This document shows positions 1-5,338 of a DNA stretch of 7,603 nucleotides, piece by piece; the first letter of the stretch is position 1; every line of letters begins with the position of its first letter. The notes beneath the pieces were generated by a model. That model had not been told where the DNA came from. It did not search any database and saw only the letters and a list, made by a program, of their open reading frames with translations. This DNA comes from Pseudomonadota bacterium. GTDB lineage: Bacteria; Pseudomonadota; Alphaproteobacteria; Azospirillales; Azospirillaceae. The position numbers were made by a program, and so were the translations under genes. Location of the stretch: NCBI GenBank assembly GCA_023413605.1, contig JAEZPL010000392.1:1-7603 (forward strand), written 5' to 3'.

Positions 1-293
1 ACGTTGCGCGACAGCGTCTCGCGGTAGGCGGCCAAGCCGTCGCGGAACAGGCGGCGGATGTCGCGCATCGTGACGTCGGGGAGCGCCGGCGCCGCCGCGC
101 CCTCCTCCCCCCCGGCCTCGGCCGGCGGCGGCAGGGCCGCAGGTTCGGCGGGTGCCGCCACGGCGGCGGCGCGGGCCTGCAGCAGGATCACCGCCATGAC
201 CACGATGATCAGGACGACGACGACCAGCAGCCCCGCGAAGAACCAGATCTGGTGGCCGGCGATGCCAGACAGGACGGATGCCAGGATGTCCAT
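1..293 (-). CDS. tssM: Probable TssM/IcmF N-terminus, T6SS membrane complex (partial, cut by window edge)
   Basis: The reading frame starts at ATG 293-291 and stays open to the window edge, giving 97 codons. AGGAGG lies at 307-302, 8 nt before the ATG, and the tssL stop is 13 nt upstream. Residues 16-40 are one strongly hydrophobic segment (IWFFAGLL...AVILLQA). An Ala/Pro/Glu-rich linker follows at 41-72, then a charged amphipathic stretch with MRDIRRLFRDGLAAYRETL at 76-94. In TssM proteins a similar Arg-rich helix precedes the cytoplasmic NTPase-like domain, and tssM commonly follows tssL. TssM is the large inner-membrane protein that spans the periplasm and contacts TssJ and TssL. The call rests mainly on gene order and this short segment, because the P-loop region and the periplasmic domain lie outside the window. 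Only one TM segment is visible before the linker, whereas the family usually has two. Confidence 0.65.
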   Translation of the reverse strand, partial: MDILASVLSGIAGHQIWFFAGLLVVVVLIIVVMAVILLQARAAAVAAPAEPAALPPPAEAGGEEGAAAPALPDVTMRDIRRLFRDGLAAYRETLSRN

Positions 294-301
294 GACCGTC
301 C

Positions 302-307
302 CCTCCT
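302..307 (-). promoter_or_regulatory. Shine-Dalgarno site of the probable tssM
   Basis: A full AGGAGG lies 8 nt before the ATG at 293. Its first A is the last base of the tssL TGA stop (309-307), so a ribosome ending tssL sits directly on the next initiation site. This fixes the tssM start and points to translational coupling. Confidence 0.75.
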
Positions 308-1197
308 CAGCGCGTCACGCGGAGCGATGCCTGAAGCACCGCGTCCGCCGCGTTGGACAGCTGCGCGGTGGACATCCACCACAGCGCCTGCCCCAGAACC
401 AGCCACACCCCGGCGATGGCGCCCAGCACCAGCGGCCAGCGCGGGCCCCGCGCCAGCGTGCGCGCCTTTCCATCGGTCAGCGTGTGGGCGTAGGCTGCGG
501 GGATCAGCGTCCGCCCGGCCGGCAGCAGGCCGGCGCCCAGTTCGGACTCCCGCCCCGCGATGAATTCGAACAGGCGGGCGCTGTAGGTCCGCAGCGTCGT
601 TTCCCCGCCCGGCACCCGGTAGCGGCCCTTGAAGCCCATGCCGAGCACGCAGAGATACACGGCGGCCAGTTGCACAAGCCGGCGGTCGTTGCTGGCCAAC
701 AGGGCCTCCATCCGGTCGAACACCCGCTCGCCGGCCAGCCGCGTGCGGAACAGCGCCTGCTCCAGCAGCACGCCGCGCCACACCTCCCGCCCGTTCCACT
801 CGATGTCGTGGATGAACAGGTCGTCGGCCAGCGCCGCCATGGCGTACTGCGCCTCGCGGTGCTGGCTGATCATCAGGTCGGTGGCGGTGCGGCCCACCTG
901 CGCGGCCTGCGCCTCCAGAAAGTCCTGAAGGCGGCGGATGATGATCTCCGCGTCGGGCTCCAGCGCCAGGGCCGGGACACCGGCTGCGGCAGGACCGCCG
1001 CCCAGCGCCGGCAGCGTCAGCACATCCTCCGTCAGGAAGGCGGGCAGGCTTTCTGCCGGCTTCGCTGCCGCATCGCCCTTGTCCGCGGGTGCCGTGGGCC
1101 GACCGGCCCCGATGCCCCCCCCGACGGCGGCGCGGTGCTGCTGAAGTTCCCGCGCGAAGGCGAGAAAGTGATCGACCAGATCTCGGCGGTGGAGCAT
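307..1197 (-). CDS. tssL: TssL (DotU/ImpK family), T6SS inner-membrane complex subunit
   Basis: This 296-residue protein is the short form of TssL, a C-tail-anchored inner-membrane subunit of the T6SS membrane complex that binds TssM and the baseplate through TssK. Residues 1-80 are a variable, partly Ala/Pro-rich lead. The DotU core runs from about 85 to 245, with ADDLFIHDIEW at 124-134, W140 and the LAGERVF segment at 154-160. The family signature YLCVLGMGFKGRYR lies at 181-194 and corresponds to the LyYlCLslGFeGrYr pattern. One TM segment lies at about 254-275. Only about 20 residues follow it, so the C-terminal OmpA-like peptidoglycan-binding domain of extended TssL proteins is absent. 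The ATG at 1197 lies 17 nt after the tssK stop and has GAGGAA 9 nt upstream. The jKLM order supports the call. Confidence 0.93.
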   Translation of the reverse strand: MLHRRDLVDHFLAFARELQQHRAAVGGGIGAGRPTAPADKGDAAAKPAESLPAFLTEDVLTLPALGGGPAAAGVPALALEPDAEIIIRRLQDFLEAQAAQVGRTATDLMISQHREAQYAMAALADDLFIHDIEWNGREVWRGVLLEQALFRTRLAGERVFDRMEALLASNDRRLVQLAAVYLCVLGMGFKGRYRVPGGETTLRTYSARLFEFIAGRESELGAGLLPAGRTLIPAAYAHTLTDGKARTLARGPRWPLVLGAIAGVWLVLGQALWWMSTAQLSNAADAVLQASLRVTR

Positions 1198-1206
1198 GAC
1201 GGTCGG

Positions 1207-1212
1207 TTCCTC
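1207..1212 (-). promoter_or_regulatory. Shine-Dalgarno site of tssL
   Basis: GAGGAA is positioned 9 nt before the ATG at 1197, inside the 17-nt gap after the tssK stop. It supports this start and argues for co-expression with tssK. Confidence 0.65.
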
Positions 1213-1214
1213 GC

Positions 1215-2558
1215 TCAGGCGGTCACGAACAGCGTGATCTCGACCGGACGGAACCGGCTGCCCAGCGAATCCGGGTTCCAGATCTCCAGCCGTTCACCGG
1301 GCACGATGTAGCGGGGGTCCACCTTCACCTCGAAGGGAACCACGCCGCGCGGGGCGGCCACGCCGGCCTCGCCGCTGTCGTCGAGCGCGATGCGCTCCGC
1401 CCCCTTCACGCGCAGGCCGGACAGCGTCTCCAGCTTGGAGCGGGAGGCGACGATGCAGTTCTCCATCCAGCCGGCGACCTCGCTGACCGACGCCGCGGCC
1501 GGGCCGCGCACGCCGATGACGAGGCGGCCCTTCAGCCAGGACTCTTCCATCGTCAGGCCGAACATGCCGTCCTCGAAGGTGAAGGGGATGCGGGCCACAC
1601 CCTCCTTCACGCGGTCGATCATGCGCAGGATGAAGTCGCGCACCTCGCCGAAGCTGGCCATGGGGTCGTCGTGGTCGTAGCGCGACAGCTTGGCCGGCAC
1701 GGCACCGCTGGCGAAGGCGGACAGGTGGCCGGCCAGCGTGCAGAGCGAGACGTAGACGTCGAACGGGTGGCACACCCCGACGCCCAGTTGCGCTTCCAGC
1801 GGCGGCAGGCCGGTGACGAGGCTGCGGATTTCGACCCGCGCGGCCTCCGCCAGCTCGGTCGTCGCGTTGCCGCTGCCGACGCCGGAGCGTTCGGCCAGGA
1901 ACAGCGCCTTCTCGCGCACGCGCCGCACCACCTCCGCCCCCAGACGGCCGAGCGACGAATTGGCCGTGACCGCCAGGGTCGGCGGCACGAAGTCGGTCAG
2001 CACGAAGGCATCGTTGCGGAAGGTCGCCTGCGCGACGGGCATGGAGACGAACTTCTGCGGCGGCTTCTGGTTCGGGCCGGTGGTGGCGAACAGGGCCAGC
2101 CGCGGTCGCAGGCGGGCGATGGACACCTCCTCCCCGCCGTGCGGATCGAGCACCGGCGCGCCTTCGACCGAGACATAGCGCGGCGTCTCGCCCGGCCCCG
2201 GCGCGCGGTCGCCGCGGGCGGTGGGAACGATCAGGTGGATGGTGATCTGCGTCTGCCCGACCGGGTCCGCGTAGGCGGAGATGTCCACCTCCAGCGGCTC
2301 GTCGGAGCCGGCGCGGTAATCCACGACCAGCCCGTCGGGCATGATCGCCTCAAGTTCCCGCACCTGCACGAGGCCCGAGACGAGGTTCACGCGGTCCACC
2401 TGCATGTGGACCACGCCCCAGTGGAACGGCCGCGCGTGGCGGACGTGGTAGGTCAGCTGCCGCTCGTGCCGCAACGCCTGCTGCTGGAAATGCTGGGGTG
2501 CCAGCAACATGCCGTCGTGCCACGCGATCGCGTCGGGGATGTCGCGCGCGTCGGTCAT
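1215..2558 (-). CDS. tssK: TssK, T6SS baseplate-to-membrane-complex connector
   Basis: This 447-residue protein matches TssK in length (about 445 in characterised members) and in its N-terminal signature WHDGMLLAPQHFQQQ at 13-27. TssK is a cytoplasmic trimer. Its N-terminal shoulder domain holds the baseplate wedge (TssE/F/G), and its C-terminal head contacts TssL and TssM at the inner membrane. By family analogy the shoulder covers roughly residues 1-185, the helical neck about 190-310 (containing the FDVYVSL and YDHDDP segments) and the head about 315-447. The protein has no signal peptide or TM segment, as expected. The ATG at 2558 has GAGGA 4 nt upstream, a slightly short spacing. The start is 57 nt beyond the tssJ stop, and tssL follows after 17 nt. 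I see no truncation or frameshift. Confidence 0.96.
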   Translation of the reverse strand: MTDARDIPDAIAWHDGMLLAPQHFQQQALRHERQLTYHVRHARPFHWGVVHMQVDRVNLVSGLVQVRELEAIMPDGLVVDYRAGSDEPLEVDISAYADPVGQTQITIHLIVPTARGDRAPGPGETPRYVSVEGAPVLDPHGGEEVSIARLRPRLALFATTGPNQKPPQKFVSMPVAQATFRNDAFVLTDFVPPTLAVTANSSLGRLGAEVVRRVREKALFLAERSGVGSGNATTELAEAARVEIRSLVTGLPPLEAQLGVGVCHPFDVYVSLCTLAGHLSAFASGAVPAKLSRYDHDDPMASFGEVRDFILRMIDRVKEGVARIPFTFEDGMFGLTMEESWLKGRLVIGVRGPAAASVSEVAGWMENCIVASRSKLETLSGLRVKGAERIALDDSGEAGVAAPRGVVPFEVKVDPRYIVPGERLEIWNPDSLGSRFRPVEITLFVTA

Positions 2559-2562
2559 GCGG

Positions 2563-2567
2563 TCCTC
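2563..2567 (-). promoter_or_regulatory. Shine-Dalgarno site of tssK
   Basis: GAGGA lies 4 nt before the ATG at 2558. The core is good but the spacing is short. It is the only purine-rich site near this start. Confidence 0.5.
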
Positions 2568-2575
2568 GCGGTAGC

Positions 2576-2620
2576 GTTGGCGATGTCGGCGTCGCCAGTG
2601 TCGGCGTTGGCGATGTCAGG
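2576..2620. repeat. Three 15-bp tandem units between tssJ and tssK
   Basis: Three adjacent 15-bp units lie at 2576-2590, 2591-2605 and 2606-2620. On the plus strand the outer two share GTTGGCGATGTC, and the middle one is a diverged version (11 of 15 bases match the first). Seen another way, the 14-mer GCGTTGGCGATGTC occurs at 2574-2587 and again at 2604-2617, 30 bp apart. The array overlaps the tssJ stop codon (2618-2616) and fills most of the tssJ-tssK gap. Confidence 0.7.
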
Positions 2621-3095
2621 GAACCAGTTCGACATCTTTTTCCCCGGCGGTGAGGGTCAGCGTTCGTGTGTCGGGCACGCGCAGGCGGTGCGGCCCGGGG
2701 GAGGCGTAGTTCGCGAAGACCAGGATCGCCCAGGCCGGTTCCGCCTGCGGGCGTTGGACGCGCATCGTCTGGCCGGGAACCAGTTCCCAACTCGTCAGGC
2801 CGAGCGTGGTTGGATGGTCGCGCATGGCCTGCTCCCGCTGGGCGAACCACTCCGCGGCGGTCAGCGCGCCCAGCTTGTCCACCAGCGCCTTGTCGCGCAC
2901 GGCTATGAGGTCGATGGCGATGGGCGTGGTGTCGTTGGCGGTCGGCGCGACGGTGACGGACACCGTGTCGAGCATCGCCGACGGCTTGTCCGCGCAGGCC
3001 GCAGCCAGCAGGGTCAGCGACAGCGCCGCGGCGGCGCGCAGGCGGGTGGCGGTCAACAAACTCACGGCACGGGAAATCAAGGCGCAGGACCTCAT
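2616..3095 (-). CDS. tssJ: TssJ-like T6SS outer-membrane lipoprotein
   Basis: This 159-residue protein has a lipoprotein signal peptide. A basic lead (R2, R9, R18, R20) is followed by a hydrophobic run ending in the lipobox LLAAAC, with C34 the predicted lipidated cysteine. The residue after it is Ala, not Asp, so outer-membrane sorting is expected. The mature part of about 125 residues fits a small TssJ-type beta-sandwich, with TVSVTVAPTANDTTPIAIDL at 44-63 and strand-rich segments to the C-terminus. TssJ anchors the membrane complex to the outer membrane by binding the TssM periplasmic domain. The ATG at 3095 overlaps the preceding SPOR gene stop by 4 nt (ATGA). Sequence similarity to classical TssJ is weak by eye, so the name rests largely on the lipobox, the size and the position just ahead of tssK-tssL-tssM. 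Confidence 0.78.
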   Translation of the reverse strand: MRSCALISRAVSLLTATRLRAAAALSLTLLAAACADKPSAMLDTVSVTVAPTANDTTPIAIDLIAVRDKALVDKLGALTAAEWFAQREQAMRDHPTTLGLTSWELVPGQTMRVQRPQAEPAWAILVFANYASPGPHRLRVPDTRTLTLTAGEKDVELVP

Positions 3096-3862
3096 GGCGC
3101 GGAACGCCCTCCGGCTTCGGCAAGGGTGACGACGGTTCCGGAAACCCCGCTCGACCGGGCCAGCGCGTCCAGCGCGGCCGACGCTTCATCCGCGGCGGCA
3201 TAGCGTCCGGTGCGCACGGCGTAGGCGCCGTTCTGGCCCGGCTGCGGCGCGTAGTCGACGGTGGCCGACACGCCCCGTTGCGCAGCGGCGGCGGCAAAGC
3301 TCTCGGCGTTGAAGGAGGTGGCGAAGCGCCCAAGTTCGATGGCGTACCGGCGCGGAGGCGGCGCGGCGCCACCGTCGCCCAGCACGGCGTCGCTTATGGC
3401 GTTCTCAACCAGGTCTTCGGCGCCGTAGGCCAGCTTCTGCTGGGCGTAGAAGGAAGCCTTTTCGATGCTGAGCGCGACCTGCCCGCTCATCCACGACGGC
3501 AGAAGCCGTTTGGCGGCGGAACTGGCACCGCGCGCAACGGGATCGATGATCGCGGCCCCCGCGTCGCCAACGGCGTCGCCGGCATGGTCCGCCGTCTCGA
3601 TCATGGCGTGCCGCACCTCGAAATTGCCGGCGAGATGACTCCGCGCCTTGGCGACCAGACCGCCCCCGGCGCCGCCCCCGCTGCCGGCCGCAGGGGGAGC
3701 AGCACCGCTGGACGGCGCGGACGCCACCACTGGCTCGGCCCCGCCGCCCGTCAGAGCGGTTGAGGCGATCAGGACGCCCAGCAGGACGGCGACCAGCACG
3801 AGCACGAAGACACTGACGGCCAAAGCCGCCACCTGCCATCGCCCGAGTTTGATCGTCATCAT
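3092..3862 (-). CDS. Membrane-anchored SPOR-domain protein (second of two)
   Basis: This is a 256-residue bitopic inner-membrane protein. A short basic cytoplasmic lead (MMTIKLGRWQ) precedes one TM segment at about 11-37. A Gly/Ala/Pro-rich linker at 38-68 follows, then a helical region of unknown function at about 70-160 and a C-terminal SPOR domain at about 172-248. The SPOR domain opens with RRYAIELGRF and has the second half-repeat AYAVRTGRY at 213-221. SPOR domains bind septal or denuded peptidoglycan glycan strands in the periplasm. ATG codons at 3862 and 3859 are both possible. The first is preferred because GGGG at 3873-3870 is 7 nt away, but this Shine-Dalgarno is weak. The stop overlaps the tssJ start by 4 nt, tying the gene to the T6SS unit. 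It probably helps place or anchor the membrane complex at the cell wall. Confidence 0.85.
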   Translation of the reverse strand: MMTIKLGRWQVAALAVSVFVLVLVAVLLGVLIASTALTGGGAEPVVASAPSSGAAPPAAGSGGGAGGGLVAKARSHLAGNFEVRHAMIETADHAGDAVGDAGAAIIDPVARGASSAAKRLLPSWMSGQVALSIEKASFYAQQKLAYGAEDLVENAISDAVLGDGGAAPPPRRYAIELGRFATSFNAESFAAAAAQRGVSATVDYAPQPGQNGAYAVRTGRYAAADEASAALDALARSSGVSGTVVTLAEAGGRSAP

Positions 3863-3878
3863 CGCGAAGCCCCAGATC

Positions 3879-3901
3879 GGCGCCGGACCATTCCAGGCGC
3901 C
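3879..3901 (-). promoter_or_regulatory. Stable mRNA hairpin before the second SPOR gene
   Basis: On the minus strand the stem is GGCGCC-(U)-GGA paired with UCC-GGCGCC, giving 9 bp, eight of them G-C, with one bulged U and an AUGG loop. It ends 16 nt before the ATG at 3862. It could influence ribosome loading or RNA stability. The fold is read directly from the sequence, but the function is inferred. Confidence 0.5.
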
Positions 3902-3945
3902 CCGCCGCGCGGGCGGTTTTCCGAGGGTGATTGAAGCATCCCGGC

Positions 3946-3959
3946 CGCGGAATTCCGCG
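3946..3959. repeat. 14-bp perfect palindrome, possible operator
   Basis: CGCGGAATTCCGCG is a perfect inverted repeat with an AT centre, in the leader 84 nt upstream of the second SPOR gene start. Its length and location suit a dimeric repressor or activator site. I recognise no specific regulator consensus, and palindromes of this length also occur by chance in GC-rich DNA. Confidence 0.35.
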
Positions 3960-4079
3960 CCTTGTCTGGTTCGTTCTGGCGTAGGTCCGGCGGGGTGCCG
4001 GGGGTTGACGGTGGGACTGGCGCTCCGGGGCCGGGAAAGCCTGCAAGTCGGGCGGGTTACCCCGTTGGTCCGATCTGGA

Positions 4080-4730
4080 TCATTCGCCGCCGGCCGGCTT
4101 GGCCGCCGCGGCGGCTGCCGCCGCTTCCTCCACAACGACACCGCCGAGCCCGGCGATCCGCTCATACTCCGGCCGGCGCGCCTCGGCCTGCCAGCGGTCG
4201 GTGAAGGCACCCGCGCGGACCCGCCGCCACGTCTGCCCGGCGGCGTCCACCGTCTCCACGATCTCCACCGGCAACCTGCGCTCGGCCATCGCCGCGGCAA
4301 AGAGCAGGGCGTTCTCGGCGGAGCGGAACACGCCCAACTCAATCGAAAAGCGGGCGGTCTCCTTGCGCGTCGGCGTGGCCGGCCGCACCGGCAACGGTGG
4401 TGGCGCTGGAGGTGCGGCCTCGGACTTTGCGGCCTCAGATTTGGGCGCCTCGGACTTGGGCGCCTCGGACTTGGGCGCATTCCCGCCCTTGCCCTTTTCC
4501 TCCGCGCCGGCCTTCCCGCCGTCGGCTTTCTCCGCTTCAGCCTTCTCCGCACCGGGCTTCTCGGCTCCCGGCTTCGACGGTTCCGCCTTCTCCGGCACAC
4601 CCTCGCCCTTTGCAGGCGCCGCGTCGGCTTCCGCCTTTTCCGACGATCGACCGCCACCCAGCAGATACCCGCCGCCGAAGGCAAGGCACAGCAGGAGCAC
4701 CGCGACGACGGCGATCAGCACCTTTTTCAT
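4080..4730 (-). CDS. Membrane-anchored SPOR-domain protein with low-complexity linker (first of two)
   Basis: This 216-residue protein begins MKKVLIAVVA, with one TM segment at about 4-26. A long Lys/Glu/Ala/Pro linker at 29-122 follows and includes tandem APKSE-type repeats at 85-105. A SPOR domain at about 126-201 starts ARFSIELGVF and has the second half WRRVRAGAF at 168-176. The tail is eight alanines (203-210) and ends KPAGGE. The layout is that of a bitopic inner-membrane protein with a flexible tether reaching to peptidoglycan. The start at 4730 overlaps the transglycosylase stop by 4 nt (ATGA), and the hydrophobic segment directly follows it. The SPOR core resembles that of the next gene, with a shared IELG strand, which suggests paralogy, but linker and middle regions differ. 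A cell-wall targeting role near the T6SS is inferred. Confidence 0.85.
   Translation of the reverse strand: MKKVLIAVVAVLLLCLAFGGGYLLGGGRSSEKAEADAAPAKGEGVPEKAEPSKPGAEKPGAEKAEAEKADGGKAGAEEKGKGGNAPKSEAPKSEAPKSEAAKSEAAPPAPPPLPVRPATPTRKETARFSIELGVFRSAENALLFAAAMAERRLPVEIVETVDAAGQTWRRVRAGAFTDRWQAEARRPEYERIAGLGGVVVEEAAAAAAAAKPAGGE
4414..4473 (-). repeat. Four 15-bp tandem units in the SPOR linker
   Basis: Units lie at 4414-4428, 4429-4443, 4444-4458 and 4459-4473. The last two are identical on the plus strand (GGCGCCTCGGACTTG) and the first two differ by a few bases. Each unit codes five residues (APKSE or AKSEA type), so gain or loss of a unit keeps the frame and changes tether length. Confidence 0.85.
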
Positions 4731-5338
4731 GACGGCGCCCCCGCCCCGCCGCACAGCCGCTGCATGTCGGGCGTCGGGCGCTGGTAGCCCAGGCGGACCC
4801 GCCGGTCGAGCACCTGGCACAGGTAGGTGTCCTGGGCCTCCGGGTTGCTGGCGTGGTAGCGGCGCACGGCCTCGGTCCAGGACCCGTGGCGGTCGTACAG
4901 CTCCCGCAGGAAGCGGGCGGCGTAGGTGACGTTGATCGCGGGGTCGAGGATATCCTCCTCGATGGTGAAGGAATCCGCGTGCCAGCGCGTGTAGATCTGC
5001 ATGCAGCCCACGGCCACGTCGGCGCGCAGCGTCCCGACCTCGTCGCGCATCAACCGCAGCGCCTCCGACCGCGTCGCCGGATAATAGGGCTTGCCGGACA
5101 CGTTCAGCGCCCAGGGCCAGGGCGTGCCCTCCCGCCCCGATTCAACGACGCTCATGGCGTGCAGGATGCCGCGGGGAATGCCGTACATGGCCTCGCTGTT
5201 GCGGAAGTGGCGGGTGCACTGGAACAGCGCCGGCCCACCCGCCGAAACGGCGCTCTGCGCCGATGCCTCCCCGGCCACCAGCGCCACCACGCCGACCGCC
5301 GCGGCGATCCACGGGCGGGTCCACGGGCACCCCGTCAC
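4727..5338 (-). CDS. Exported lytic transglycosylase (SLT family) of the T6SS cluster
   Basis: This 203-residue protein has a signal peptide of about 28 residues, with a probable cleavage after ASA at 26-28. A single SLT/VirB1-type lytic transglycosylase domain follows at about 45-185. The domain cleaves the MurNAc-GlcNAc bond of peptidoglycan with formation of 1,6-anhydroMurNAc. Visible motifs are YGIPRGILHAMSVVESG with catalytic Glu66, GCMQI at 111-115 (the GxMQ motif) and YHAS at 161-164 with Tyr172. The mature protein has four cysteines (41, 112, 174, 196) that could form disulfides. The GTG at 5338 is chosen because it overlaps the upstream stop by 4 nt (GTGA) and sits directly before the signal peptide; upstream extension would only read through the previous gene. 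It probably opens the murein for T6SS assembly. An effector role is less likely because of the signal peptide. Confidence 0.88.
   Translation of the reverse strand: MTGCPWTRPWIAAAVGVVALVAGEASAQSAVSAGGPALFQCTRHFRNSEAMYGIPRGILHAMSVVESGREGTPWPWALNVSGKPYYPATRSEALRLMRDEVGTLRADVAVGCMQIYTRWHADSFTIEEDILDPAINVTYAARFLRELYDRHGSWTEAVRRYHASNPEAQDTYLCQVLDRRVRLGYQRPTPDMQRLCGGAGAPS

Larger units (their letters stand above)
3863..4079. other. 217-nt intergenic leader between the two SPOR genes
   Basis: This is the only sizeable non-coding gap in the window and the only plausible place for an internal promoter of the unit running from the second SPOR gene to tssM. I find no convincing sigma-70 -35/-10 pair and no sigma-54 GG-N10-GC element on the minus strand. 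It does contain a 9-bp hairpin (3879-3901), a smaller hairpin (3902-3916) and a 14-bp perfect palindrome (3946-3959). There is no T-tract after a hairpin in the minus direction, so no intrinsic terminator for the upstream gene is visible. Confidence 0.6.

Noticed and set aside
58..1311. Long plus-strand open frame opposite tssL and part of tssK
   Set aside because: It is antisense to clear TssL and TssK. Its translation is low-complexity Arg/Pro/Gln with no recognisable domain, as expected from the third-position GC bias of the opposite strand.
2612..2640. GATGTC/GACATC inverted repeat followed by T's on the plus strand
   Set aside because: It has a 6-bp stem with a 13-nt loop, mostly inside the tssJ coding sequence, and is oriented opposite to transcription. 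It is probably chance.
1671..3203. 510-codon plus-strand open frame
   Set aside because: It spans the antisense of tssK, tssJ and a SPOR gene and crosses their boundaries. The product looks like GC-rich shadow coding.
3902..3920. Hairpin plus TTTT on the plus strand as an intrinsic terminator
   Set aside because: It points away from all genes, the stem is only 5 bp and the T run is four. At most it might limit antisense transcription.
4005..4010. TTGACG as a -35 promoter element
   Set aside because: It is on the plus strand, where no gene follows, and I see no matching -10 at suitable spacing.
3863..4684. Upstream extension of the second SPOR gene
   Set aside because: It would overlap the first SPOR gene in a different frame with Arg/Pro-rich nonsense. 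The ATG at 3862 directly precedes the TM segment.
3648..4787. 379-codon plus-strand open frame
   Set aside because: It lies opposite two SPOR genes that have coherent domains and coupled starts, and its own product has no family features.
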